Below are positions 11,676 through 24,320 of a DNA stretch of 64,000 bases, one piece after another. Each line of letters starts with the position of its first letter. The first letter of the stretch is position 1. The DNA lies in contig WOGZ01000117.1 in assembly GCA_009733775.1 (NCBI GenBank), positions 29,620 through 93,619 on the forward strand, in the 5' to 3' direction. The notes beneath the pieces were generated by a model. That model was not told the DNA's origin and made no database searches. It saw nothing but the letters and a program-made list of their open reading frames with translations. Source of the DNA: Alectoria sarmentosa. Lineage: Eukaryota > Ascomycota > Lecanoromycetes > Lecanorales > Parmeliaceae. The position numbers and the translations under genes were made by a program.

Positions 11676-13063
11676 CTTGACTGCTAAATGATGGGCTCTG
11701 AGCCAGGTGTGGAAGATCGACGGTTTTCGTCCGTTTTACTTCTCCTGTGCTCCTCTGCGATTCCTGTGTCCGCGCTAGTTGACCACGTACAAATTTCATG
11801 CCCACAAGGAATGCAATAGCATCACATTAGAGGTCCAGAGTCAAACAAGTCAGGACACGAGAGCCTAGACCTAACGCTCAGCGCAAGAAAACAAGCGTGT
11901 CTGGAGAATCAAATTGGAGATTCGTGTCTTCCGAATATGGCCTGCGCGGAGCTTGCCAATCGATTCTCGGCGTTGCATCAGCAAATTCTGCGCTTCCAAG
12001 AAAAGGCAGCTGCAAGATGTTTTTGCTTGACCTATGTGACTTTCGAATCGCGAGAATGAATAAATGGGTGGGGCAGACAGGGTGTACGTCGTCGCGAGAC
12101 ACAGTGCGAAAGAGAGCCGACGAAGGCATGGTGCGCAGCTGCAGTCATTTTATAAGACCATGTCAACGCCGAGCTAATCTTAATCAGTAGTCTAAAAGAG
12201 CCGGGCGGCACAGCCTGGCTCGGGGGGGCCAAATGGCAAGGGCGTGAATATCTCGTCTTGTCAATATGTAGCACCTCACATTTCTTGCGTCGTTGTCGTG
12301 ACCATCTGATCTGGTAATGATTAGAAATTCCACAGAGACCCGACGAATGTTGCTTGGATTCTATCAAAAGCTCAAGCGCACCGACGTCGCTGCACTTTTC
12401 GTGATGATGAATCGTGAAATTGGGGCACAGTGGGGGCAGAAACATTGGTGTACCTACTGTAGTGCTTACCTAATCTTCAGCCGCACAGCCTTGTAGGCAT
12501 TGTGGAGATGAGAGGGGCGTTGGTGCCGTTACAAAAAGACGAAACGATCTTTCATCGCTTCGATGCCGCAAGTCAGGGTCTGGAATAATAAACGGAGGAG
12601 GAAAGCCTTTCGGCTTCAGGTACGTCTGATATTCGAAGAGAAAGGGCCTTCTCAATTGCGTGCGCGACTGCTCGCTTCGCAGCTTGTAAGAATCCTTGTT
12701 GTGGGGTCGGAAAGCAGTTGCACCACTAGTTTTCTTGCAAATGTTCGTCAACAGCGTTTTCGATACTACTATGGTTCTAATACGATTCCCAGCTGAGACA
12801 GAATGATGACCTGGAACTTGGGGACAGCAAGCTGGGCAAGGAGGCGGAGAGTACATTTGGTGCGTAAAGTCTGCCGTATATGTAGTGTGGGAATGATTTC
12901 CTGCAAAAGCTTCTCACTGCGCCAACGTAAGCTAAGATGGAATCGGCATAGCGCTACCGCACGCGTCGTCAACCAATCATAATTTCGAGAAGTCACGACG
13001 AACATCGGAATTTGACCAAAGCCTTGCAACTGGAGTCCGACCAACACCGCCGTCAATGGCTCA
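11676..13063. other. Intergenic, divergent promoter region
   Basis: Nearly 1.4 kb between the minus-strand membrane-protein gene and the plus-strand MYND gene, so it carries both promoters. Short ORFs are present on both strands, but none has recognisable content or coherent splice structure. Confidence 0.5.
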
Positions 13064-14636
13064 ATGTCCTCAACTAAGGGAATGCAAGTGGGTTTGCCAT
13101 TTCATGCTGTAGCAGGCTCGGTCTGCTGGGAATGCAAGGAAGCTAAGGATGATGGAACGAGCTTGAGCCGTTGCAAAGGTTGCAAGAGGGCTGTGTAGGT
13201 CTCAATGGTTCCCTTTGAGGCTTTCAAGCTCACTGCAAGGCATCAGATACTGCAGCTCTAAGTGCCAAAAGCAGAATTGGGCCTCGGAACACAGCACGCT
13301 TTGCAACGCACTCAGATGTCTGAACGCTGGGCCGCAAGCCCACGGTAAGCTTACCTGGGATGAGTTCAAGGCTCTACAGGTACTTTCGGATCACCTGTCT
13401 GATTTGAAGCTCGCAAGAACTGACGCGAGACCGATTCAGTATCAGCGTTGTTCCATGATCGTCGAGACGGACGAGAACGGTTCTCAAAAACCAGGAGCCA
13501 TGAACTATGCCAGAGCTGTGCAGTAAGCTTCCAACGAATGGCATTTGTGTATTGGAACAGACTGCTCATGAGCCAAACACAGGAGGCAGCCCAAGTGTGA
13601 GACTTGCCTACGAACACCCTTTGACCTTGTCGACCCTGCAACCTTCCGCCTGACGCCATGCGATGATTGCAAACTTGCCTTCTTCTGTTCACCAAGCTGT
13701 CGTGCCGAAGGACTTGAACTACATCAACAAAACCAATGTTCCCTTTTGGAAGACGCCGGTGCTTGTGAGCTCATTAAGATGGAACATTTCAAGGAGACCG
13801 GAGAGGCTATGATTCAATTGCCAACTGAAAATCCTCGTCGCACTTACATCTCCCTTGGCACAGTCCAAACCTGGAAAGGCTACTTTGAAACAATATCAGA
13901 TAGCCCATTCGCTAGTATCATTACAGAGGACTTCTCGCCTGCCGGAGACGACGAGAAGTCCTTAAGTGCGTGTCGCTTCCTCAAGGTCGCCGTCGATTCT
14001 TCGAGCCTCATACTCACCATCCTAGCAGGCCTCGAGTCGGAGATTCCCAGCCTTACTTCTCGCACTAAGCTTACAATCCACATGATCGGCGCTGACAAAC
14101 ATGAGATCCGCCTCGCAAGCATGACCGAAGAGCTGTATCATCTTCTCCCCAATCTCGAGCGTCTGGTAGTTGGCTACGTGGGACCAGATGTTGGCTCCTC
14201 TCATGGAGATACGACAAAGCTCCTGGGATTCGAATGCTGCCCCGAGTGTCAGAAGATGGGCCGATCGTCCCGGCAAGCATTCCTGGCGGATGATCTCTAC
14301 CATGATTTCGCAAAATCAGACTTGTTTGCCAAGTACCCTCCAGACTTGATTGTCGCACTTCACTCCGGCCACGCCGAATCACAGACCGATAGATGGCAGC
14401 CCACTTTGCAGTGCATGCTCGACCTCGGAGTTCCCGCCGTTTTTACCACATACAACCAAAATGAGGCGGTGGAGGAAGAGCAAAGCTTCAAGAACTTGGG
14501 CGCTCATTTCTCAAGAAGTTTTGCGGAGAATCCCTGGCGTGGGGTTCTCCCCATGTTCGACATGTTCACGGAGCGCTATGATGTATTTTACCACAACTAT
14601 TACTGGTACATTGTCAAGGGCAGGACGCATGAGTGA
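13064..14636 (+). CDS. Double MYND zinc-finger protein with Mss51-like C-terminal domain, 486 aa
   Basis: Exons are 13064-13194, 13247-13522 and 13583-14636, joined by introns GTAGGT..CAG and GTAAGC..CAG; phases agree and the sum is 487 codons. Residues 21-63 form a MYND finger with C21, C24, C37, C40, C46, C50, H59 and C63, including the usual YCSSKCQ core. A second finger follows at about 141-185 (CETC, CDDC, FFCSPSC, then H and C). From about 210 to the end the protein matches the Mss51-type C-terminal domain of fungal MYND proteins: EELYHLLPNLE, GYVGPDVG, YHDF, PDLIVALHSGH, W-PTLQ, FTTYN and NPW. In yeast Mss51 takes part in COX1 expression; this protein need not share that role, as the family is broad in filamentous fungi. 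The start was chosen as the first in-frame ATG before the finger. Confidence 0.85.
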
Positions 14637-15070
14637 AGTAAGCTTCGGTGTTTTAGCAGCATGGATCGGTGGCATGAATAGTGGTTGTTAGAACGCGTTG
14701 ATGGTCTAGCGAGGCTCAGATATGGCTTCTTCGAGACCCGCATGGTGCATTTGTTACTCACTGGTATGTACTTACATAAAGGAACCAGAATTCGCAAGCT
14801 GAAAACCAAGCAAGCCTTCTCGCTTTTTATGGCATGCGAGATCCACAATCATATTCAACGTCCCCTCCATTCCTTGCGCCGTCGATCCGACTGTTCTCAG
14901 GGGGCTCACCGCTCTAAGTTCAGCGTTCACCAAACAGGAGCCATTGATCCCTAGAACCCACCTCAACAGGCCTCCTCCAAGGCCGATGCAACTCGCACCC
15001 CTCCTCTCCACCGCCCCCCCTCTCCACCACTCCCACAAACATCCTCGCCACTGCGCCACTGCGCCGCCTC
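14637..15070. other. Short convergent intergenic region
   Basis: Lies between the 3' ends of the MYND gene (+) and the Ser/Pro-rich gene (-). From about 14995 to 15070 it is C-rich and would read as proline or as the end of the minus-strand gene's 3' flank. No separate feature is seen. Confidence 0.5.
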
Positions 15071-16450
15071 CTACCCTCCTTGACCGAAAAGCACGTACCG
15101 CGGAAACCCAGCCCGGAGCGGCACCTCCCAATACCCCGGCAAGTCCCTCGCGGCCGGCAGCCCGTCAACCCGATCCGTCAGCTTCTTGAACCGCTCGTAC
15201 ACCGCCTCTCTGTTCTCCCTCTCCATCGTCGCGGAAATCCCTTGCTGCCTGGGCTGGAACTCATAGCTCCAGAGATCCTCCATGCTGTGGATGAATACTT
15301 GCGTCATTAGGGTCTTGAAGGCTGCGGCGTTGGGGGTGCTGGCGTGGAGGATTGTGTGCATGTCGATGGCGGAGGCGAGGGGGCGGTGGAGAGTCGCTAG
15401 AAGGGTGGTGGTGCAGTGGGCGCGGAAGTAGGCGAGTCGCCTCGTCCGGTCGCTGTTGGTTTGGGGTTCCGTTCCCACCAGATCGAGAAACTCGCGGTCC
15501 GACACCAGTTGTAAGCAGATGGTGCGCGCTTTGGCGAAGTACCGGTTCTGGAGGTGGGAGCGCTCGCTGCGGCATTTGCGCATGAGGAGGCGCAGTAAGG
15601 TGGAGGAGGAGGAGGAGGAGGAGGAGGGGGGGAGGATGGTCTGGAGGTGGTGGTGCAGGGCGTCGGATTTGGTGGCGTGGTCGATTAGGAAGAGCACGCG
15701 TGTGCCGAGTTGGGCGGCGGCTGCTAGTTGGGTGAATGTTGGGCGGGGTGGGGTGGGGTTGGAGATGGGGTTCGGGGTGATGGGTGCGGGGAGGGGTTTG
15801 GGTGGTGGGGTTTCTGAAGGTTTGAAGAGGTGGTTGGGATTGGAAGTGAAGTTTGAGAGGAAAAGAGGGTTGGATGGAGAGGGGTTGCTGAAGTGATTGT
15901 CATGTTTAGGGTTTGTGATGGTGGAGGTGGGCGTAGCGCTGTGGAGTGCGATGCTGCGTTGCGGGTAGTTGAAGCCTAGGGAATTGGAAAGACGTCGCGA
16001 GTCGTGACGAGGGCGTTTTGAGCATTCGTTGACTGAGGTCTTGATGGAGGTGGGTTCGTGTGGTCTGTAAGTGGCTAACGCAGACGATTCGCCCACTGAG
16101 AACTCGGTGGAGGTGGTGGATTCGTGCGGTCTTGAGGTGGCCTCCGATGTGGGTTGGTCAACTTTAGTATCCGTGTCGGATTGGTTGTGAGATCTCTCGG
16201 AGGAATGCTGTGAGGATTCGCCGGGTTCGATTTGCTCGTAAGATCGCTTTGAGGAGTGCACCGCGCCTGTGCTTGATCTCGCCTCGGCGGACGAGACTGA
16301 GGGGACTGGTTGTGGGATCAGTCATTTTTCAATGTTCATGAGATTGTGGATGGACCTACTGTGATAATTGCGGTGAGTTGGATCCGCTTGAGCGTCACCT
16401 TCTGGAGCTGGAGAGGCAGTGGGGGAGATCCTGCTGGTGGGGATCGACAT
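15071..16450 (-). CDS. Ser/Pro-rich hypothetical protein, 428 aa, two exons
   Basis: Exons are 16399-16450 (short, encoding MSIPTSRISPTASPAPE) and 15071-16305. The intron runs GTGACG to CAG (93 bases). The phase-1 junction keeps the frame and the sum is 429 codons. The large ORF has no ATG of its own before residue text VHSSKRSYEQ, which supports the small upstream exon. Residues 1-210 are low-complexity (Ser, Thr, Pro, His). A run of nine Ser encoded by GGA-type repeats lies near 15600-15625. The C-terminal 190 residues look globular and helical (LLRLLMRKCRSERSHLQNRYF and the following text). No membrane segment or known domain was recognised. Function unknown. Confidence 0.6.
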
Positions 16451-16802
16451 GTTGGCTGGAATGAGATGAGGGTTTGAGGGTGGGTTTGAGAGGTGTGGGT
16501 GCTGAGGATGAGGATGAGGATGGGGATGGGGAGGGGGTTTGGGGGGGGGGAAGGGATGGTGGGATGGGACTGATGCTGGGGTTGATGGGTTTGAAGGGTT
16601 GATTTATGTGCGTTTGAGGGTGGTTGTTGTTTTCTGTGATGAGTTTAATAGTAATGGGCGGAGTGAATGGTGGGGATGAATTCATCTCAGGGTTGGTGCG
16701 GTAATGAGCTAAATTGGAGTTGAATTACGTTGTCACGCTGGACTGGTCATCCCATTCACAAGGAGCAGCGTCCGTCTGGTCGTAGTCGTAGCCCATCTTC
16801 AC
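16451..16802. other. Intergenic
   Basis: Upstream of the Ser/Pro-rich gene on the minus strand. It contains G-rich simple sequence (16500-16560). The Pro/Ser ORF that can be read through 16395-16685 is composition-driven, and its frame does not splice to the downstream exon. Confidence 0.45.
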
Positions 16803-17198
16803 TTAGTTGTCGCATCTGTACTCCAGTGATGACTTCATCCGAAACAATATCAATCCCACCTCCTTTGGGTCTCTCATCTTCAACGTGCGGACAGGTGTGC
16901 ACTGCTCCGATGAGAGTGTGGTGCAGGGAACATTAGGCTGGGAGCTGCTTATTCAAGGAGTCAGGTCGAGAGTGTCTCTGAGCCAATCCAGACTAATGTC
17001 GGAGCGTATCGATGCTATGACTATGGATACATTGGTAGGAATACGAAACGCATATTGTGGTGGCGAGGGAGATTGAATGACCTTCAAGCAGATGGGGAGA
17101 CGATCCAGTTGGTGTAATGGGATCTCATTCGAGGGAAACGAGGCTTCGAGAATGTTCAGCTGTAGGTTTGTCTTGGCCATGATTGGGTTCCTAAGCAT
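16803..17198 (-). pseudogene. Short hypothetical gene interrupted by one in-frame TGA
   Basis: On the minus strand one frame stays open from ATG at 17198 (or the better ATG at 17180, MAKTNLQLN) to TAA at 16803-16805, except for a single TGA at 16953-16955. Both sides look coding: upstream LPICLKVIQSPSPPQYAFRI and SLDWLRDTLDLTP, downstream CTTLSSEQCTPVRTLKM and RDPKEVGLILFRMKSSLEY. No splice pair that removes the stop keeps the frame. The text resembles small hypothetical proteins of ascomycetes (about 130 residues) with a conserved LDxLPICL segment, by memory only. It could be a recent pseudogene, a sequencing error or a read-through stop. Confidence 0.45.
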
Positions 17199-19379
17199 AG
17201 CACTTGGTGCTGGTAGATAGGTAGGTAGGTGGTCTGCTGGTTACTGAAGACGTGAATTGCTTGAAGGAGATGGTTGGAGATTGTTATTTGTTGAATTCGC
17301 TGTTGTCCATTGGAACCTCAGCATCAGTCTCGCTCGAGATTAGAGGAGGCTTCTATCTTGAACCGTATTGTATGAGATGAACATGTGGCCAGAAATTGCC
17401 TGTAATCCGAGCCACAGACTGAAGCGCCCAGATGAGATGGTACGGGTGGCTGTGAAAACGTAGTGAGTGTGCCCGCGACTGAACAAATATGAATGCTCAC
17501 GACTGAGATCACTGTTTTAGGCAGGGCTGGGAAGCGAAATTGATCGTCTCTGGGGTCCTCGCCTTGCTCACACTGTAAACGACCAAAGGCTTGCTAGTAG
17601 AAGGCTAACGACTGAGTCAGGACTCCATAGAATGTTGGAGCGCTCTCGCTCTATGTTGTTAGTAGAGACTGTGTTGGCCATCGAGTAGTCAAAGGCGTCA
17701 GAAAAGGTCTCCAAAGCATAGCGAAGTCAATCATCATGTAGAATCTAGATTTGCCAAACCTCTTACACGACATGGATAAGATAGGTGAGTGATGATTAGG
17801 GCAGGAACCATGATGTAGATAATTGATGATATTTCACACCAGTCTAAGGAAGAGAAGCCAGACAGCCGCCTGGGCGATCCAGGAAGCCTGCAGAGCCCAG
17901 TCCGACGGAGCCTAGAAGGGTGACTATATCAATAGTCGCCGTCTTGAATCCAGGTAGGTATCTATATGCAAGGAAGATTGAAGATCTCCATTCTGTCGGG
18001 CAATGAATAGAAGAAAACAACAGCCACTCTGCGTCTGAGTTTGCAGCCTCGACGTCATGTTGTCAGAATAAACACTTGGACGCCTGGATGGTCCATGTCC
18101 GTGTGTGGAAATATACAGATGGCATACAAAAACAGTCAAGGACCATCTCATCGCGATGACAGCTTTCGATTTAAAACAAGCAGAGTATCGCAAGACATGG
18201 ATGATAAGCGGCCCGCAACGCTTGGCGGGGAAACGAGGACTCGATTCTACTTGTGCACAGATTCGCAACCGTTGAAGCACTTGTTCTTCGTAGTCGGGTG
18301 GAAAGTATCAAAGCAAAGATGCTAGGCAAGTAGTCTATCATCCGGCAAATGATGCCGTGATAAGGTTCGGCTTGGACGACTTGGATTATTAATGGTTGAT
18401 GTATCGCCGTGTCTGTAGCCTGTCTGAAGTATACAAAGTAAATGCATATTGATTGTCGCACCTTGCGAATCTTCGTCCTTCCCTTGATGCTCGAATCATA
18501 TCTTGCCGTCGCTGGGAATGGTGCTTTTGAACTCTTGGCATGTCAGTGAGAGGAGGGCAATTTGTACGCACGGGCCGTTTGATGCGGGGCACGTGATTCG
18601 GCAAGTCCAAAGTCCAATTACCGATCTTCATCTTTTCAGCCGAAGTGTGGGGAAATTTATCCATCCGAGGGCCCTTCCAATCAAACGTTTGTCGATCATA
18701 TCAACGACCAAGGATGTTTGGGCAAATGGTCCTTCCAATTCATGCCTCTTTGACTCCTTGCCCGTCTTCGCATCATGACTGGGCACGCCGGTGACAGAAG
18801 AGCCTGCACAGCCAAGGTCTACTAATTCTCCAGCCTTGCCAACCAAAAGTCCTATCACGAATCCTTTGCTCCGTGATCAGAGGAAAAAGCCAAAAAAAAA
18901 TCCTTCCTCGCAACTGTTACCTTTACAGAACTTGGTGTGTGCAGGCTTTCAGTCCTACCAACACTCTCGCCCTGCGCTTTCCTTAGCATTTGTTAGCTTC
19001 GATTAGCTCACGGGGGTAAAAGCGTCTAGCCTCTTTACTAGGGAAGCACGAGACGCAACGAATTCCAACAGCTCCAGCGCGGAGCCGTGTGCGGAGAATA
19101 ATAAGCATTACGACGGTAGCTGTTGATTTGAACCAATTACCCGGAATGCCTGACATCTTCCCCAGATCAATAGACCCTATCCCTGATGGAGTCATCGGCC
19201 CCGCCAGTAGGCCTTTGTCATCGTGGTGCTGGTATGATGCCATATATACTGCCTTCTCCCTTTCTGAACATCTCACTTTCATGTCTATTCCTCACTCTTC
19301 GCCCTGAGTGCCTCCTTCAGCTTTTCCGTCCTTCAAGACATCACACCGCCAACAGAAGCATCCACTTCAAAGACTCAGC
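17199..19379. other. Long intergenic region, MFS promoter
   Basis: About 2.2 kb without a supportable gene. The part just before 19380 is pyrimidine-rich and contains ATATATACTG near 19245, which may be the core promoter of the transporter. Small ORFs on both strands show no recognisable content. Confidence 0.45.
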
Positions 19380-21414
19380 ATGGCTCCTGTCGCTGCTACC
19401 ACCGGCACCTACGATGTCGCCCTCAACCGCCGTAAGGCCCTCATGGGTGACTCAGGACCCATGGCTTTGATTCAGAACTTCAGAGTCTTCGGCATTGCTT
19501 GCTTCGCCTGTATTGGCGGCCTTCTCTATGGTTACAACCAAGGTGTCTTCTCAGGTGTCTTGACTATGAACAATTTTATGGATCGTAAGCACCGAGTCTA
19601 TCCTTCGCCTATGAAAAAACTTGCTTATATCTGCTAGACATGGGAGACTACGACTCCAAACTCGCGGCAGACCAAACCCGCAAGGGATGGCTCACCTCCA
19701 TTTTGGAACTGGGCGCCTGGGTCGGAACACTGCTGTCCGGCTTCTTGGCTGAGCAATATTCGAGGAAGATCAGCATCATCATTGCTACCGGTGTCTTCAT
19801 TATTGGTGTCGTTGTCCAGACCACTGCTGTCGCAGGCGGGCACTCATCCATTCTCGGTGGGAGATTCGTCACGTAGGTCTCGTTCCCATGTCATCATTGC
19901 GCCCTCTAAAAGCCCATTCCTTTAGTGGTATGGGAGTCGGGTCTCTATCCATGATCGTCCCCATGTACAATGCCGAGTGTGCTCCACCGGAAGTCCGCGG
20001 CTCTCTCATCTCGCTTCAGCAATTCGCCATCGAGATTGGTATCATGACCAGCTTCTGGATTGACTAGTAAGCTTTTCCATAGCCAATGTTCATCCTCACC
20101 AGTCTGACGGAAATATCCCAGTGGTACCAACTACATCGGCGGCACTGGGAGTACGCAATCAGAAGCCGCGTGGCTAGTCCCGATCTGCCTCCAGCTGGCT
20201 CCTGCCTTGGCGCTCTTCTGCGGAATGATCTTTATGCCTTATTCCCCGAGATGGCTCATGCATCATGACAGAGAAGTAGAAGCGCGCAAAGTGCTAGCAA
20301 CCTTGAGAGGGTTGCCACAAGATCATGAGTTGGTTGAGCTCGAGTTCTTGGAGATCAAGGCTCAGTCTACATTTGAGAAGCGAACTGTCGCAGACAAATT
20401 CCCTCACTTACAGCATCCGTCGGCGTGGAATACCTTCAAGCTACAATTTGTTGCTATTGGAAGCCTTTTCAAAAGTATGGCAATGTTCAGACGGGTGATT
20501 GTTGCCACTGTCACCATGTAAGAGCATGTCTTTTCACCTTTCGAAAAACTTGAGGCTGACTGCTGAAACCAGGTTCTTCCAACAGTGGACTGGTATCAAC
20601 GCCATCCTCTACTATGCTCCCACCATTTTCCAAAATCTCGGTCTCTCTGGTAATACCATTTCCCTTCTCGCCACCGGTGTCGTCGGTATCGTTATGCTGC
20701 TCGCCACTATTCCTACGCTTTTCTACATCGACAAACTTGGTCGCAAGCCCATCTTGACGATCGGTGCAATCGGAATGGGTACCTGGTGAGCATCCGCCCA
20801 CTCAAAACCAACAGACTGGATGCTAACTCTTTTCCTAGTCACATAATCATCGCCGTCATTGTCGCCAAGGATCAATCCTCCTGGGCCAAGCATACTGCTG
20901 CTGGCTGGGCTGCAGGTAAGTGATCAATTACTGACCCTCTTTGCAAACGGACTAGCAATTCACATGCTTTTCAGTCGCCATGGTCTGGCTCTTCGTTGTC
21001 CATTTCGGCTACTCCTGGGGTCCCTGCGCTTGGATCCTCGTCGCAGAAGTCTGGCCCATGTCCAATCGCCCTTACGGTATTGCTCTCGGCGCCAGCTCCA
21101 ACTGGATGAACAACTTCATCGTCGGTCAAGTCACGCCTGATATGCTCTCTGGCATCACTTACGGCACTTACATCATCTTCGGCCTTTTCTGCTTCATGGG
21201 CGCCGCCTTCATCTGGTTCTATGTTCCGGAAACTAAGAGACTTACGCTTGAGGAGATGGACATTTTGTTTGGAACCGACACGACCGCTAGGGCTGACTTT
21301 GAAAGAATGGAAGCGGTCAATAGGGAGATTGGTCTCAAGGGTGCGTTGGGTGGTGAGGGCGGTACGGGGTTTAGTGAGAAGGAGAAGGTGAGCGAGGATG
21401 GCAAGTTTGAGTGA
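19380..21414 (+). CDS. MFS sugar transporter, 568 aa, seven exons
   Basis: Exons are 19380-19584, 19638-19872, 19926-20066, 20122-20517, 20573-20785, 20839-20915 and 20975-21414. All six introns are about 53 to 59 bases, GT-AG, and phases agree to 569 codons. Sugar-porter signatures are present: the PMYNAECAPPEVRG stretch after helix 4, YSPRWL (family PESPRWL) after helix 6, FFQQWTGINAILYYAP in helix 7, DKLGRKP after helix 8 and PETKRLTLEEMD after helix 12. The layout is the standard twelve-helix major facilitator in the plasma membrane, probably an H+-coupled monosaccharide or polyol importer. The substrate cannot be told. The N-terminal 35 residues and the acidic Gly-rich C-tail are cytosolic. 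Flanks are gene-poor, so no catabolic cluster is suggested. Confidence 0.9.
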
Positions 21415-24320
21415 TTGTGCTCCTTTACAGTCACTCATTTTGGAACTTTGGGAGTTGATTTTGGCCTTTACATCAAATGATGTTCGTAAAGGTGGGTGGA
21501 ATCTTTCAGTGCAACGAATATATTTCTTCTATTTCGCCACTATTTGCACTACGAGTTTCCGGTGACTCTTATTCTTCCATTCCGATCTGCGCGTTTGAGA
21601 CGGTCTATTCTCCGGCCACCGCCCCCTCTAAATCAACAAGGCAATCATCATACGGCTTTTACGATCTTTTTTCGAAAAAGTCCTTCTCTATATAAAATGT
21701 TACCTGGTATGGCGATGTCCTTGCAGCCATCAATACTGGTAGCTCCCAGGCCTTTGAGAGAAATGTATGTCAGGACGAACGAGAAGTCTCAAAAGTCATC
21801 CACCTGCTCTCTTTGCCTCCGCTATCGCCTCATCGTCGAGATTCACCGTTCCGCGTATTCACTGCCCCGGAAAAACTCTGTCGGATCAGCATTCATTTTT
21901 CGGGGTTATTTAAACCCCCCAACTTTCTTCTCCTTCCATCATCATCCACGCACCCTCTCACCCTTTTACATTCTCCTTCCTTCTCCTACATGCACTTTAC
22001 TTTACTGAAGCATCATACTATTAGGGCAAAGGCCCTCTGCTTGGCTGATTGTTAAAAGGGTCGTACAAATATACGTGGTGATCTCGATGATCGGTTTTGT
22101 CCTTTTCTTCTTTTATCGCTTTTTTAGAAGCAAGATTTGTGCAGAGAGTCGAGCAGTCTTGAGGGATTTTGGATGGTAAGAAGTTTTCACTTTACCGCAC
22201 GGTGAGCGGGTTTAGATGCCAAGGTCTCTTTTTTGGGACAGCAGTCTTTTTCAATGAGGTGGGATCTTTGAAGAAACGTGGCCGCTTTGCACGTGTTAGA
22301 TTTTTTTGTTTCTAGCTCACATCCTTGAAGAGCTTTTTTGATATCACTTTGGAAATGATATCGCTGCCCGCTGTGTCAAAGCTCCTCAACAAAACACTTT
22401 GGTCCTGATGAGAGTACGCATTTGAGACGATCTTCGATTTTGTTTCTACCCGTAAACACTGATCAATCGTTCGTGGCAAGTACGAGAAACAGAACCTCGG
22501 GGCTGAAGAGAGAAATCGCAATCAATTCCAATTATTCATCTCAAATTTACGAAACTGATTGGAACGATTTCACTTATTTATTTCATTGCCACGCCAGAGC
22601 AAAAGAGGTTGGTTGTCAATAGAGATTACGGAGTCCGAGTTGATGAAAGCAGAAGTTTTCCAATCTCTGGGCATTTGTAACGGTCTTTCACGATCAAATC
22701 ACGCCACAACATCTCCGTCTAACAAATACAGACTCTTTCATCGACGAGATCAGATACGCAATTCAGCGTGAGCAGCAGCCAAAACTTGATAAGGATTGGC
22801 GCTACGGATTCTTGTTTGTACAGCCTTTTAGATCGGACTGCGCAGCGTTCATTCCAGAACCTTCCAGGCGTTCCAAGAATCCCTCCCGAAGAAAAAAAAG
22901 TTCCGGGCTTGCTTGAAACTTAGCAGACGATTATCAAACCCCTTACGCACGCTCAGCTAGTGAAGAGGAGTATATCAGCACTTCCTTTGTACTCTACCAG
23001 ACCTGAAAAAGGATCGGCTAACCGACTTTTCTCGATTAAATTCCAAGACATCAGCGAAAAGCCTTACTCCTAGGATCCTCAGCCCGCGCTTTGAGCCCAG
23101 TCCACGCGAAGGGTCTTTCCACACACATCTATCTCCTGGTTTAGCGCGCTGTGAGATCAAAAGGCAAAGCTTCGCTCGACAGCTAAGGCCTCCCTCCCTA
23201 ACAACTTTTGTTAGAGGCCTATCTATCTATCGAATGCGATGATGCTGTGGTTTGAGTGGTCTATGAGAGCATACTAAGATGTGTATGTATGTCTTCTTAC
23301 CGATATTTCCTTTAGCAAGGCAATGGTTCTTTTGCGAGCGAGCGACTTGTGCACACGTCATTTAGAATCTGGGTCTGATGAATTTTTTCTTTTCTCAGGA
23401 ATGTGGCCTCGGTGAAGCTGTCTCTTGTTTGTTTGTTGTGAGGAGCGATTTCTAGCGGTAGCTGTGCCTTTTTCAGCGCCACGGGTTACTCAGCTTGAAA
23501 CTGTGTGGTCTGAAGGTCAGAGGTGGTTTTCAATCAAGGCTCACTTCGCTGATACTGCCGTTTTTTCTGATCATTTGAATTTGGGGACTGGGTGTTTTTT
23601 ACCGCTGGATATACATCTTTTGGGACTGCGCTTTGGGGTCTACTTTCATAGCGAGGTGCAGTTGACCAATTGGTTTCCTAAGCTGAGAGTAACGGTGACA
23701 ATAATCGGGATTGGATGGATTCGAAGGTGTCTCGACATCGGTACCTTTTCAATTTAATCCAAACTCATTCTAGCTGATGATACACGCACTTATCTTTCAT
23801 CATCCATCATGACTTGTCGTTCCGGACGACTTGGCCCCCCTGCACCAGCGCCCCTAGCTATTCCAAGCACTGCACGTTCAAATACATGGAAGCGATGCCA
23901 CTTTCAAATCCAAGAAAAAGATGCAGACCTCGGCGCCTTTCCAGACACCTTTGACTAGACTCGCCGTGCCGAACCTCCCTCCGAACAGGGCCACCACCCA
24001 CCCTAGGCTATAAAACACGGCTTGCTCTTGAAAAAAGAGGCCCAGGCGAAAGTTACTTTCAAGAATAAGTACCTGTCTCTGTGGCGTGTGATTCTATGGT
24101 ACTGATCAGGCGTAGAAGTGTTCGAGCGGTGGAGCAGATTGCCATTGGACGCGCCTGGAACAGCGGTCGGCGTCATCGCCGCCTCCCGTAGCACCGCTAA
24201 CAAGCTTTGGCTGTGTCAAAGACTCGACCGGCCATTTTGCATCATCGTTCTGGCGTTCTTGGATTCTTCTCGTTTCCTCGATTCGAAATCCAACTCACAG
24301 ACAAGCATATTCCCAATATC
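21415..24320. other. Long gene-poor interval
   Basis: About 2.9 kb with no supportable gene. A small inverted repeat around TATTTAAA (arms GGGGTT/AACCCC at about 21902-21918) is followed by a long C/T-rich tract to about 21990, which looks like a promoter, yet only a 21-codon ORF begins after it. A TATAAAAC word occurs at about 24010, some 300 bases before the gene at 24321. Confidence 0.45.

Noticed and set aside
16395..16685. Minus-strand Pro/Ser ORF as first exon of the gene at 15071
   Set aside because: Joining it to the downstream exon breaks the frame; the overlapping MSIPTSR frame joins in phase instead.
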